Assembly (NCBI GenBank): GCA_030704615.1
Contig: CM060732.1
Span: 77,791,053 to 77,855,052, forward strand
Direction: 5' to 3'
DNA: 64,000 nt
Source: Takakia lepidozioides
Taxonomy: Eukaryota > Streptophyta > Takakiopsida > Takakiales > Takakiaceae
In this document: piece after piece, positions 1-9,600 of the stretch
Numbering within the stretch: position 1 is the stretch's first letter
Layout: the number at the start of each line of letters is the position of its first letter
Position numbers and translations under genes: made by a program
Notes under the pieces: generated by a model
Databases searched by the model: none
Seen by the model: the letters and a program-made list of their open reading frames with translations, nothing else
What the model was told of the DNA's origin: nothing

Positions 1-12
1 GGCATTGCAAAC

Positions 13-498
13 TTGAAGAGCTTGAAAACAAGGGACATGGTCGAAGGTATACACTTGGAGGTTACGTCTAATCTAGAGTTCTGTCAAGGTTGTGTATATG
101 GAAAGCATCACTACATTCCATTTCCAACTACAGGTGGTACACGGGTACCGGAGTTGCTTGAGTTGGTATATAGTGATGTGTGTGGACCCATGGAGAACCT
201 TTCTCATGGTGGTGCTAGATACTTCGTCACTTTCATTAATGATTTGTTGCGGAAAACCTTTGTTTATTTCTTGATGAAAAAATATGAGGTTTTGGATAAG
301 TTCAAGGTATTCAAAGCTCTTGCAAAGAAGCAGACATGGAAAGTAATCAAGAAGTTGTGGTGCAACAATGATGGTGAGTACATCTCAAAGGCATTTCATC
401 AGTTTTGTGAACAACATGGGATGGAGCGACGGATGACTACACCTTACACCCCACAGCGAAATGGGAGTTACAGAACGAAAGAACCAGACTTTGGTTGA
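13..498 (+). pseudogene. Copia GAG-pre-integrase and integrase core fragment
   Basis: The reading frame contains the end of the GAG-pre-integrase zinc region (CQGCVYGKHHYIPFP) followed by the integrase core. The first catalytic Asp sits in YSDVCGPM and the second in the region LWCNNDGEYIS, and PYTPQRNG marks the segment just before the catalytic Glu. Frame is lost after about residue 155, so the Glu-containing helix (ERKNQTLVESARC, readable in another frame around 470-510) is separated. Integrase would insert the element cDNA into the genome; this copy is broken. The fragment is open at the window edge. Confidence 0.85.
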
Positions 499-631
499 GA
501 GTGCAAGGTGCATGTTGGAGCACCAAGGTCTTGACAAAGTGTTTGGGCTGAAGCTGTTTCTACTGCTGTGTATGTTAACAATCGAGCATTTACCATTGCA
601 GTAAAGGATATGACACCTGAGGAGGCATGGA

Positions 632-1159
632 GTGATTGTACACCTAAGAGTTTTTGGTTGTGATGCATATGCTCATGTTCCGAAAGAAAAACGCTCAAAG
701 CTGGATTTCAAAAGTATGAAGTACATATTTTTGGGATATTGTGAAGGGTCTAAATGTTATCATCTTTATGACTCAGAACGCAAAGTTATGATTACGAGTC
801 ATGACGTCCACTTTGTTGAGTCTTATAGGCTTACAGAGATGGTGGGAGCTGCTGAGATTCTTGTCACAGTTGCTGATGCTCCGCATGTTTTACCGCAAAC
901 TCATCTAGTTCCACTTGTATTAGCTGATACTGTTCCACTTGCAGCGCACGACGTACCAAGTGAACATGCTCTTAGACTTAAAGGGAGTTATGGTGATCTC
1001 AATGAGATTTATGAGAAAGCTGGTGAGAAGGTGGATAAGCCATTTGTACCTGGACGCTCAGAACGTAGTTGGAAACCATCCAACAGATTTGTAGAGTCTC
1101 TAGACATGGCTTTTGGGTCAATGCATGCTAGAGTGGCTAAAAAAGTATTGTACAGTTAG
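632..1159 (+). pseudogene. Copia integrase C-terminal region and linker to RT
   Basis: The translation begins with the conserved segment after the integrase core, VFGCDAYAHVPKEKRSKLD, then KYIFLGYCEGSKCYHLYD, typical of the copia C-terminal region. It continues into a low-conservation linker. The frame starts just after a frameshift from the upstream integrase piece and ends at 1159 with a stop, before the RT start seen at about 1770. It is a broken part of the same polyprotein. Confidence 0.85.
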
Positions 1160-1695
1160 TGAAATTTTGCCAGCATACCAACTTCGCGCTATGGACACTT
1201 GCAACCCTTACATTTTTATACCATCATATATATGCTTTCTGGAAAGAGGAGAATGTAGGGAATCTCTTTCACAAGAGTATATTTCAGATAGGTTCTACCA
1301 TGTATGAATTTTGGATACTTTTATGCAAAGTTGTAACGATGTCCGACCCATGCATATGGGACCTTCAAATTTAGGTCAATTTACAAATTTGGTCTGTTGA
1401 GTTTGAAACTTGGTACAGTATTAGATCACCTACCTACAAAACCAGTGTAAAATTTTCACAACCATCTAATGTGTATTCTAGGAATTATGGCTGCCCGATT
1501 TTCAAAATTTCACTAAAAGGAAAAAGCCAAAATGGACATGATACTTTAGTTGATGAATACATACTCAAATTCAATAATTTCAAGTGCATAAGGTGTAGCC
1601 TACTCTAAAGCATATGTTGAAGACTTCAAAAGTATCAAAAAGTAAAAGAAAAGTATAAGAAAAATTTAAAATTTAAATAAAAGTGAGCAAAAAGT
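1160..1695 (+). other. Non-coding AT-rich stretch inside the copia remnant
   Basis: No copia coding similarity is visible here although the polyprotein should continue. The stretch is AT-rich with many stops in all frames. It is either an insertion or completely eroded linker sequence. No terminal repeats or target duplication were recognised by eye. Confidence 0.5.
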
Positions 1696-2219
1696 ATGCA
1701 TAAAAACCATACAAAAATTTCGCAAAATGATATCACTCTAGTGTGCATTGACCCTTTTGCATTTCACTGTACTAACAATGATGAACCACAGTCCTTGAGA
1801 GAAGCATTGGATAGTGTTGATGCTTCACTGTGGAAGGAAGCTCTTGATTCAGAGTACAAAGCCAGTAAGGATAATGACACTTGGGTTCTTGCTCCTCTGC
1901 CAATTGGAAGGAGAACACTTGGAAGCAAGAGGATCTTCAAGATGAAGTACAAGGCAGATGGAACTGTAAAGCGATACAAAGCTGGGCTCATTGCCAAGGG
2001 CTCATTCTCAAAGGGAAATGAAGTGAATCCTAAGGTATCTCAAATGTGCTATTGATCATGGATTATGCTTCAATGGGAGTCCTTTGGACAATGATGGTTT
2101 GCACATGGTGGGATACTATGATGCAGATATTTTGACCAAGAGTCTCATTCACGAAAAGCTTATGCACAAGCATGTGCGCTTCAAGACGATGAGGGGGGTT
2201 GTTGACTTCCGATCTTAGT
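1696..2219 (+). pseudogene. Copia RT N-terminus joined to RNase H tail
   Basis: From about 1770 the frame shows the conserved start of copia RT: LREALDSVDASLWKEA, then NDTWVLAPLPIGRRTLGSKR, then KADGTVKRYKAGLIAKG. It stops at 2055, well before the YVDD catalytic centre. From about 2108 another frame shows the RNase H end, with DADILTKSL and a C-terminal KHVRFKTMRGVVDF-like tail ending in TAG at about 2219. The central RT and most of RNase H are therefore deleted. Loss of these domains makes the copy inactive. Confidence 0.8.
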
Positions 2220-2228
2220 AATGTCGTT

Positions 2229-2237
2229 GAGTGGGAG
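2229..2237 (+). other. Polypurine tract of the copia element
   Basis: The short tract GAGTGGGAG directly precedes the LTR start TGTTAGAA. This purine run followed by TGTTA is the usual copia primer for plus-strand synthesis. Confidence 0.75.
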
Positions 2238-2934
2238 TGTTAGAATTAGGATGGATGAACTTTTGGGTTTAACAGATCATCCGTTAGATATTCTACCGTT
2301 TAGGCATTTTTGCGCCTAATAATAAAATCAATCAATCAAAAAATTAGGCATGTTTTGAAAACAATTTAGAACTCAAATTAGGCATCTTCATGCTATAATT
2401 TTTTAGAATTAGGCACATAAGAAGAAAAAACATTTATTTTCTTAAGAATAAAATTACAAAATAGACACCTAATGCCCATAGGCCCTTCTAGGCTCCAGCT
2501 ACCTTTCATTTCCTTTGAAACCCTAAAAATGCCCCTCTTTATTGTACGCGGTGCTCTAAAGCTAAGGCGAGCTCTCCTTTCGCTCTCACACTTCAGGTGA
2601 GTTCAATATTGATAGTCCACACTAGTGTAGGCACGTTGGTACAGGGCTTTGGTACATTGATCATTGGGTAGGCACGTTTGTTTAGGGCTTTGATACATTG
2701 GTCATTGGGTACACTGGTTTTCATATTGGTATGCCGATGCATGGTGAAACCTCTTACATAATGGTACTCTTGTTGTGGTAGGCTAGTAGGCTAGTTATTT
2801 CCGCACGCATATATTTGTATTGATTTTTGTTCAAAGAAATTTTGATCTTATTACAAACAACGTGAGAAGAGGCTTGCAAGTTTTTTGGTGGAATTCTTGG
2901 GCATTAGGCACTTTGGTCCCGTAATTTCCCAACA
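2238..2934 (+). repeat. 3' LTR of the copia element
   Basis: The boundary begins TGTTAGAATTAGG right after the polypurine tract and ends TTTCCCAACA, giving TG...CA termini and about 697 bp. The octamer ATTAGGCA and variants recur several times inside and just beyond the LTR. The 5' LTR is not in the window, so the length rests on the terminal motifs alone. The right edge is the less certain one. Confidence 0.65.
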
Positions 2935-2977
2935 ATTAGGCCAAAATCTAAAAAATTCACAGAATTGATTAGGCACT

Positions 2978-3112
2978 TTCATTTTGTAAGAGGTAAAGCC
3001 CTTGCCCCAGGACTTTCCTGGATTTGAGGCGCCTGTCCCCGGGGCGGAGCCCCAGGGCAGGGGTCGAAAATCCGGGACGAGGACTTTACCTTTCGTAAAA
3101 AAACGAAGCTGC
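2978..3112. repeat. GC-rich imperfect foldback
   Basis: A segment starting TTGTAAGAGGTAAAGCCC and one ending GGACTTTACCTTTCGTAA are imperfect reverse complements. They enclose a GC-rich core with CCCCGGGGCGG and GCCCCAGGGCAGGGG. A single-stranded copy would form a long hairpin. It may be a small foldback element; no target duplication was confirmed. Confidence 0.45.
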
Positions 3113-3427
3113 CCGTTTTTTAGACTGCCGGTTTCTCCTCTGGGTTGCCACTAGGGTTTCATTTTCACATCATTGTAGCTCGCTGCCCAAGTTTGAAAAT
3201 CGTCTCCCCAATATTAACAATAATAGATCCATAAAATATGCGAGCCTATCAGGGGACAGATCCCCCCCCCCCCGTCCCGGGGCAAAAACCTGTAATCATG
3301 TGCAAGGGAAAATTCCTATCAGGGAAGCCCTAATTTTAACAAAGCCAAAAATCTGAAGGTTTTTACAAATTAATTATCGCCTTAACGGTTGTCCAGGGAC
3401 GGTAGCTATTAGATAAGTCTTGAGGGA

Positions 3428-3496
3428 ATAGACATCTCTAGGTTGGAGACATCTCGGAAAGAGACATCTCTCGGTAGGAGACATCTAGGTAGATAT
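3428..3496 (+). repeat. Four near-tandem copies of (G)AGACATCTC
   Basis: The core AGACATCT occurs four times in about 65 bp with spacing near 16-20 bp. An (AT)n run follows immediately. The core is close to a palindrome. No function is assigned. Confidence 0.6.
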
Positions 3497-3929
3497 ATAT
3501 ATATTGACCTCAGGGGAGAGGCAATTAATCTTTGTACAAAACCTCTATGGTAGGGAGGAGAGCTCCTCTGTAAGAGAGTCATATTGTTTCATCCTTGCAT
3601 CTTCAGAAGTAAGTTTGTGTTTTCTTGACAGGAATAACTTTTTGGCCATCCACCAAGTTGCCTATGCTCTCTTTCCTTGTGGGCTTTCGTTCTCTTTCTT
3701 TCACTGGACGTTAAAGAAACTTTATCCTTATCTTTCTATACAGTACCATTTCAGTACCATTTCATTTTTATTTTTTCACGCTCAGACAGACACACAATCA
3801 TGAATTCTACGTGGCAATCTTTGGAGAAAGTGACAAAAATCCTCGTTTTGCACTGAAATTAAGTCAAGAACAAGGACGCGCCATTTGGGGATTTTTTGCC
3901 AGATTGCAGTTTGCAGTTGACAATTTTAA

Positions 3930-6797
3930 GGGCATCGGCTGATGGGTCTCTGCTGGCAAGCAGGTGCTAGACGACCGCCGAATGCGAAATCCAGTGGCAA
4001 GCATCATGCTTTTATCGGATGGACAAGACACTTACACAATGGGCGCAAGGGGTCATCTCTCCTTACCCCAAAATCGTACTGGAAGTGATTACCGGCGTCT
4101 CCTTCCCGGATCTATCTGGCAGAGCCGGCACTCCGGCCAGATTCCAATTCCTGTGCACACATTTGGGTTCGGGGTTGATCATGATGCATCCACCATGCAT
4201 TCGATGGTGGAGGTAATGGTGGGACCTTCTCGTTCATTCAGGTGCGTGCTGATGGATGCTTCTTCCTTAGTTATGTGTGGAGCACTGCTTTTTTCGCTTC
4301 TCTCTTGCAAATTGGCACCACAAAGCTCTTTAGCTAAATTAAGGATTCTTTTATTGCATTTCTGTTTTCAAAATTTTCTTGAGGTATCAGCTCCTTGTGG
4401 ATCTCCAAGCATGCCAGTAACTTAAATTATCAACCAAGACTGTGCCAGCATGGAGCATACTCAGTGGTTGAGGCCTTGATCTTGGTCCCATTTCTTGGTT
4501 GTTGGTCTTTGGTCTTGGTCCCATGGCCTTTAGACACCCACATCTTTGGACCAAGAATGAGACAAATTGACGTGTTTGAATGGTTTGTTGAGCACCACTG
4601 ACAAGCTATTTAAATGCTGAAGAGCAGACATTATTAGAGCACCTTTTGTAGACACAATCCTCATCCCCTTGGAGAGAGGGGGATGGAGGATGTACAGTTG
4701 AGGATGCATTGGTTCTCAGGCAAAATCATATCCTTTGGATTTGACAGGCTGAAGGCATACAAGATGCATTTGCCCAATGCATTGGGGGTCTACTCAGCGT
4801 GGTCATCCAGGATGCACAGTTACTTCTCAACAGTGGAGCGTTGGGGTTGTAATGAAAAGCATCCAAGCAGGGAGCTATGAAAGCAGCATCCGGGAGAGTG
4901 CAAGCCAAGGCATTGTAAAATTTGGTGATATGTGTGCGGAAGAGGAAAGAGACATCCTTCTGGAGTTAAAGCTTCCAGCCCTTGAGAAGGTGCCATAGGT
5001 GACCCGCCTCTGAGTACCCTTCTGCGGGTTGGCTGCTCCTACAAAGACCCATTGACTCAGAAGTAAAGCAGACACCTGTACAACAGGTAACTATTGGGCT
5101 CCCTGACCCTATTTCCATCCAGTGAACTGATTACAACTGCATTGCCAGGGAGCTTGGACACCTTGTATAGTGTTTATTGAGATGCCCACTTTCATCACAC
5201 TAGGAGAGAGAGATGACAATGTCATACTGTCCCATACCTCTTTTCTGCTGTTTTTATAGTGTCCCTTGAGTCTTTGGGCCTTGCAGGGACATAAGAGTTT
5301 TTCTTCATTGTTTCTCTCCCATCGGATACCTGTAGGCTAGGAGCTGGCCAACTTGCGTCACTTCTGTTGTGGAGACAAAAAATCATTGTTTTGTTCTTGT
5401 AGCCTTCCTACTGCGAGATCCCAAGCAGATAGTGGTAGCTCTTAGAGAGCCTTCGTCCATGGAAGACACCGTCAGGTACCTATGAGGACCCACAGCACTT
5501 AGCAGCGTAGTTTGTCCATGTGCCCTCTGGGCCCCTCTGAATGTAATAAACTTCTTTCTCTTCCCCTTACTTTGTCTCATGCCGTTGCCATCACAAATGA
5601 GGGCAAGACACTGGTGTCTTCTACATTCTCGTCCTTGGCAAAGGGCATCAACTACAAGGACCGAAAGTGCTTAGCAGCTGACATTCATGAGCCGCTCCCT
5701 CTCATAGCAACAGTTGGGTCGGTTGATTTCCTCTTCCTGTGGACGTAATAGATTTCTTTCTTCTTCCCTAAATTGCTTTCCAGTCTTATGTTCTGGCTCT
5801 TTGCATTGGTGTTAGGTGTGTATTGTGCAGCCTGAAGTAGAGAGAGCAAGAAACAGTGAGCATCCAAGTAGACCAGCAAAAAATTCGGCTACGAACAGCA
5901 CAAATCATTGTGGAGGCGGGAACACTGGCCGATATGGGAGACATAGCGGGTGCACAGACTGTCTTGCAAAATGCAAAGTCAGCCCTCCAAAGCTCGGTTG
6001 CATCCCAGGTACTGCAATTAGGACATTGTTTTGGAACTTCAAATCTGTTCCGATGAACTCGTTTCTCTTAGCACTTTTTCAAGTCCTCGTTATTGTCAAG
6101 TCCTCGTCTTTGTGTGAATTAGTAGTATAGTATTCGGTATGTGAGAAGATAGACCACCTTTCTTTTTGGGACAACAGATTTGAGCCCAAGCCACGTGAAG
6201 CCTTTTCTTATCGGTCGAGTGTAGGTAGTAGCACTTGCTATAACTTAAAAGTTGCAAAGGGATGTGGAGCAAAGTAGATGGTTTGACCCTTCTATGGAGA
6301 AGCATTGTGGAGTAGCTGTCTACTAATCGTATCAAGGGAATTGGAGTGTTTTTCAGGCCAGGGACCAGCTCACAAATGCTCTGGAGGTGGAGCTCACAGA
6401 TATCCAAGTTCGGATGGCAAGCCGGCAAGTGTATGACAGATCAGGTCGGGCATATATCCTTTCTGCCCAGAGCTCTCACTTTCGGCAGCAGGCCACAACA
6501 CGGGGAAGCTTTGTTGATAGTCGTTGCCGGGACTATCAATCACCTTTGATGATGGACATGCTATTAAGATCCCAAACACTCTCCCCTAGACTCAGCCTCA
6601 GCCTCCTCAACCCCCAAAACCTGACCCACCCGGGAAACCAGGCATGGTTCTGGCCCTTTTGGTTTCTCAACTTCCCCCTCCCGCATGCTGCTGCGCAGGT
6701 CATCTGGTCGGGTCCGGGACTCCTCTCCTTTAGCATCTCCCCGCACCTCTGCGGATATGTCGAGATTGTCTTGAGCAGCATGATATGCACCTGGTAG
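3930..6797 (+). pseudogene. WAV3-like E3 ubiquitin ligase, truncated and frameshifted
   Basis: Four exon-like blocks match the C-terminal two thirds of plant WAV3/EDA40-type proteins (RING, then VWA, then C-terminal domain). Block 1 (to 4241) holds the VWA core with RNPVASIMLLSDGQDTYT and IPVHTFGFGVDHDASTMHSM, then GGTFSFI. Block 2 (from 4748) continues directly with AEGIQDAFAQCIGGLLSVV and later SIQAGSYESSIRES and FGDMCAEEERDILLEL. Block 3 (about 5826-6008) has VDQQKIRLRTAQ and GDIAGAQTVLQ. Block 4 (from 6357) has MASRQVYDRSGRAYILSAQSSH and the C-terminal MMDMLLRSQT. GT/AG junctions fit at 4242/4747 and 6009/6356. The RING finger and VWA start are missing, and single-base frameshifts sit near 3940, 4215, 4845 and 5060. 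Family members ubiquitinate targets in root gravitropism; this copy looks dead unless the indels are assembly errors. Confidence 0.8.
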
Positions 6798-8208
6798 ATG
6801 CTTAGTGGGCTCACCTTTCCTACAAGTCTTCCCTTTTTTCCTGTTGAGGTTTCCTTGCCCTTGTTCTCTTCACACTCACTTTGAGCTTTTCAAGGTCACA
6901 GGTTTGCATAATGTGATTCGGGAAGTGATATGCTTCCATGCCCATCTAGGAGAGGGAGAGGCCAAGGCCGAGAGGAAGACATGCCTTATGTCTTTCTTCA
7001 AGGCCAACAATCTTTATCCCTACTTCATATCTTTGTCCTTCTCAGCGGCAGGGATTGGTCTCTTGTATGTAGTTAGGCTGAAACTGGAGCAGATAGGCGG
7101 AACAATTTTTTTCTCAGTGGAATAAGGCAGCCTCTGACTGTGGCCACCAGAAGCTGTAGTCCTCGAAGTGCAAGCATTGGACATGGAAGCTGTGTTATGG
7201 ACTCTTGGAGAGGTGAAGTTAATTGTGAAGCTGAATGGAGGCTTCACTAGATGCACAGGCCGCAACATAGTAGTGCCTAGTCTGTCTGGAAAGGCATTCT
7301 ATCTGCAGTGCAATTGCACATTTGTTGGTTACAAAATCCTAATATTGTTATGCAATGTTCACGTCACTTTTCAAATGATGTATACCCATCCCAGAAAGCA
7401 AGCAGGCAGTGATGTTTTTGGCTTCATCTGACATGGCAAGTAGCAGGGCCCCAGATACAGCCTAGTTTTAAGAATGTATCACTCTACCAATTTGTAGTTC
7501 TGATTCATCCCTCAGCAACAGCAATTGCAAATACCAGAGAAGGTTGGAAAGACTAGGGAGCTTGAGATTGCATTTTGCTGTCTGTACCAGAGATCTTCCA
7601 TAGTTAATGGGCCGGGTACTTCAGTCAATGCTTGCTGTGTTGTGGAGCTAAATCTGAGAGTGACTGAAAAGGACCAACTGGTCCAATATTTGAAGGCGGG
7701 CAAAGAACTGACAGAGATAAAAAGGGTTCCAAGTGGTAGTAATGTATACTAAATACTTAACTACTTTCTGTACTTCATTCACACACTGGATAGAGCATTA
7801 CAAGTATAGAAAACCACGGAATTTTATTCAATCTGGCTGTTGCTACAGTGGACCGATGAGAGTTGAAGCTCCACCCCCTTCCACAAAACATCTCCCTATC
7901 AAATACAAGCTGGAATGATCACAGACTTCATATCTCCGTCAGATTTTATGGGCAACCTCTCAAACATTCCATGCACATCATCGATCAGATTCAGTTCGAA
8001 CATCCGAACACTTGGCTAATCACCGGACGCGATACCAGAAACTTAATGAGCTGTCTCAGTCTCTTTCATTTCTCGCCAGTTTGTCTATTACAGTACATGC
8101 AATGTTGAGGTGCAAATTCTACCATCCTACCTAATCTGCACGATGCAATGTTGACATTTACTGTGTACTCCTGCAATCCGTCACTCAGAAGCGAGGGACC
8201 AAATTTCT
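6798..8208. other. Intergenic region, no supported gene
   Basis: This stretch separates the WAV3-like remnant from the convergent LRR gene. Short open frames exist (for example about 7525-7752 on plus) but none resembles a known family or has a convincing start context. The 3' UTR of the minus-strand LRR gene probably occupies the right end. Confidence 0.6.
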
Positions 8209-9270
8209 TCACAAACGTAAGCGCCTGCTCTTGCACGCAGGGAGTGGACTCCCACAAAGACCAGGATTACCGGAGAAGTCTCCAATCGTAGAGAAGGGGG
8301 CACCCTGGGGGATGGGCCCCGTTAGGTGATTGTTAGCCAGGTCCACGTATACCAGGTCCTTGAGCTTTGCAAGCGCAGCTGGAATGTGTCCAGAGAATTT
8401 GTTGTTGTTGAGCGCTAAGTTGCGGAGTCCTGAGATCAGCCCAATACTAGCAGGAATGGTGCCAGTAAACGCATTCGAGGACACGTCCAGAAGGCCGAGC
8501 TGATTGAGGTCCCCGATGTTTGCGGGTACTTTGCCTGTCAATTTGTTTAGGGAGAGGTCCAGGTACTGCAGAGTACCGGCGAGGGCGCTCAGGTCTGTGG
8601 GGATGCCTCCCGACAGATGATTCGAACCTATGTATAGATAGGTGAGGTTGGGGAGATGAAAGATCGACTGCGGGATGACTCCAGAGAGCGATCCGCCGGA
8701 GAGGTAGAGGTAGTTTAGCTTGGGGCCCAGCTTGCCGAGCGACGCAGGGATGGAGCCAGTGAGGAAGTTACCACCCAGGCTGAGCCAGTTGAGGTTGGTG
8801 AGGGCGCCGAAAGACGATGGAATCGGTCCTGTCAGCTTGTTGTTCCGCACATCCAGATGCTGCAGACTTTTCAGCTTCCCGAGACCCACTGGGAGATGGC
8901 CTGACAGGTTACGCAAGTCGCTCAGATCCAGGTACTCGAGCTTGGGAAGAGAGGCCAGGGAGGTTGAAAGGGTGCCAGTTAAATATACGCCCTCGTCGAA
9001 GGCCGGGTCAGGGCGCAGATCTAGCTGCGTTACATGGCCGTTGGCGTCACAGAGCACACCGCCCCAGTTAGTCCCGCAGCAGTCGGTGTTTTGCAACCAT
9101 CCTTGCAGCAGGTTGACGGGATCCTCTTTGATCCCCGCCTTGAACGCCAGTAGCGCATCCCTCTCGGCTGGCAGGCATGAACCTGCGGCATCAGCACCAC
9201 AGAATGCACATGCTAGAAGAAGCCCAGTACAAAGGACGAACAGTAAGCGTCCCGTCACATGCCCCTCCAT
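8209..9270 (-). CDS. Secreted LRR protein, PGIP/DRT100-like (copy A)
   Basis: The protein is 353 residues in one intronless frame. The start at 9270 (MEGHVTG) is chosen because it directly precedes a signal peptide (LLFVLCTGLLLACAFCGADA) and matches the start of copy B; the frame is open for 69 more codons upstream. An LRRNT_2 cap follows (CLPAERDALLAFKAGIKEDP, then NTDCCGTNW and VLCD). About ten plant-type LRRs (LxxLxLxxNxLxGxIP) span residues 80-325. The C-terminal cap is GNPGLCGSPLPACKSRR. No transmembrane or kinase domain follows, so an apoplastic protein is expected. Length and repeat number fit polygalacturonase-inhibitor or DRT100-like proteins, but the ligand is unknown. The 3' half is almost identical to copy B. 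Confidence 0.9.
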   Translation of the reverse strand: MEGHVTGRLLFVLCTGLLLACAFCGADAAGSCLPAERDALLAFKAGIKEDPVNLLQGWLQNTDCCGTNWGGVLCDANGHVTQLDLRPDPAFDEGVYLTGTLSTSLASLPKLEYLDLSDLRNLSGHLPVGLGKLKSLQHLDVRNNKLTGPIPSSFGALTNLNWLSLGGNFLTGSIPASLGKLGPKLNYLYLSGGSLSGVIPQSIFHLPNLTYLYIGSNHLSGGIPTDLSALAGTLQYLDLSLNKLTGKVPANIGDLNQLGLLDVSSNAFTGTIPASIGLISGLRNLALNNNKFSGHIPAALAKLKDLVYVDLANNHLTGPIPQGAPFSTIGDFSGNPGLCGSPLPACKSRRLRL

Positions 9271-9600
9271 GCTTGATCTCCTCCGCAGGTGCCCCTTGCT
9301 GCAGAGCGATGTACAGGCACAGAATGGTAGCACTTGAGCTTCTGAAAAGTTCCACAGCTTATCACCCCAGCCACGACAAGAGGGAAAACGAGACTTGGCA
9401 ATGTGTGAACTACCCACAGACTGAGACTCGTTCAGAACACAATCTGACTTTGGCCTAAGAGGGAACCAGACGTACAAATACTGCTCAACACTACTCTGCT
9501 ATCGTGCAGCACACTATGCACTGTAACAAGCATACTATGCACTTATAACAAGCATAAGCTTACTAGTTAGCTTCACGCGAACTCTCGTGATAAGACAAGG
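9271..9600 (-). promoter_or_regulatory. 5' UTR and proximal promoter region of LRR copy A
   Basis: On the minus strand the 100 bp before the start resemble the 5' UTR of copy B (shared CTGTACATCGCTCT and CAGCAAGGGG). Further out, an approximately 24-bp direct repeat (ACTATGCACT, then AACAAGCATA) occurs twice at about 9508-9557, the second with a TTATAA core. No unambiguous TATA box was fixed. Confidence 0.45.

Larger units (their letters stand above)
1..2934 (+). mobile_element. Ty1/copia retrotransposon, 3' half, decayed
   Basis: Fragments in copia order (GAG-pre-integrase/integrase, integrase C-terminal part, start of reverse transcriptase, end of RNase H) are followed by a polypurine tract and an LTR. 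The 5' LTR, gag and protease lie outside the window. Integrase is frameshifted near 498-632, a non-coding stretch replaces sequence at about 1160-1695, and most of RT plus RNase H is deleted between about 2055 and 2090. The order integrase before RT is diagnostic of Ty1/copia. The element cannot be autonomous. Confidence 0.85.

Noticed and set aside
3250-3290. Poly-C run with GGGGACAG and CCCGGGG as an organellar insertion
   Set aside because: No plastid or mitochondrial gene or intergenic sequence is recognisable around it.
7525-7752. A small gene between the WAV3 remnant and LRR copy A
   Set aside because: 75 codons without a recognised domain, promoter or conserved context; not supportable.
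9177-9458. Plus-strand open frames opposite LRR copy A (also 8720-9337)
   Set aside because: They are antisense shadows of the GC-rich LRR gene; no domain and no codon pattern of their own.
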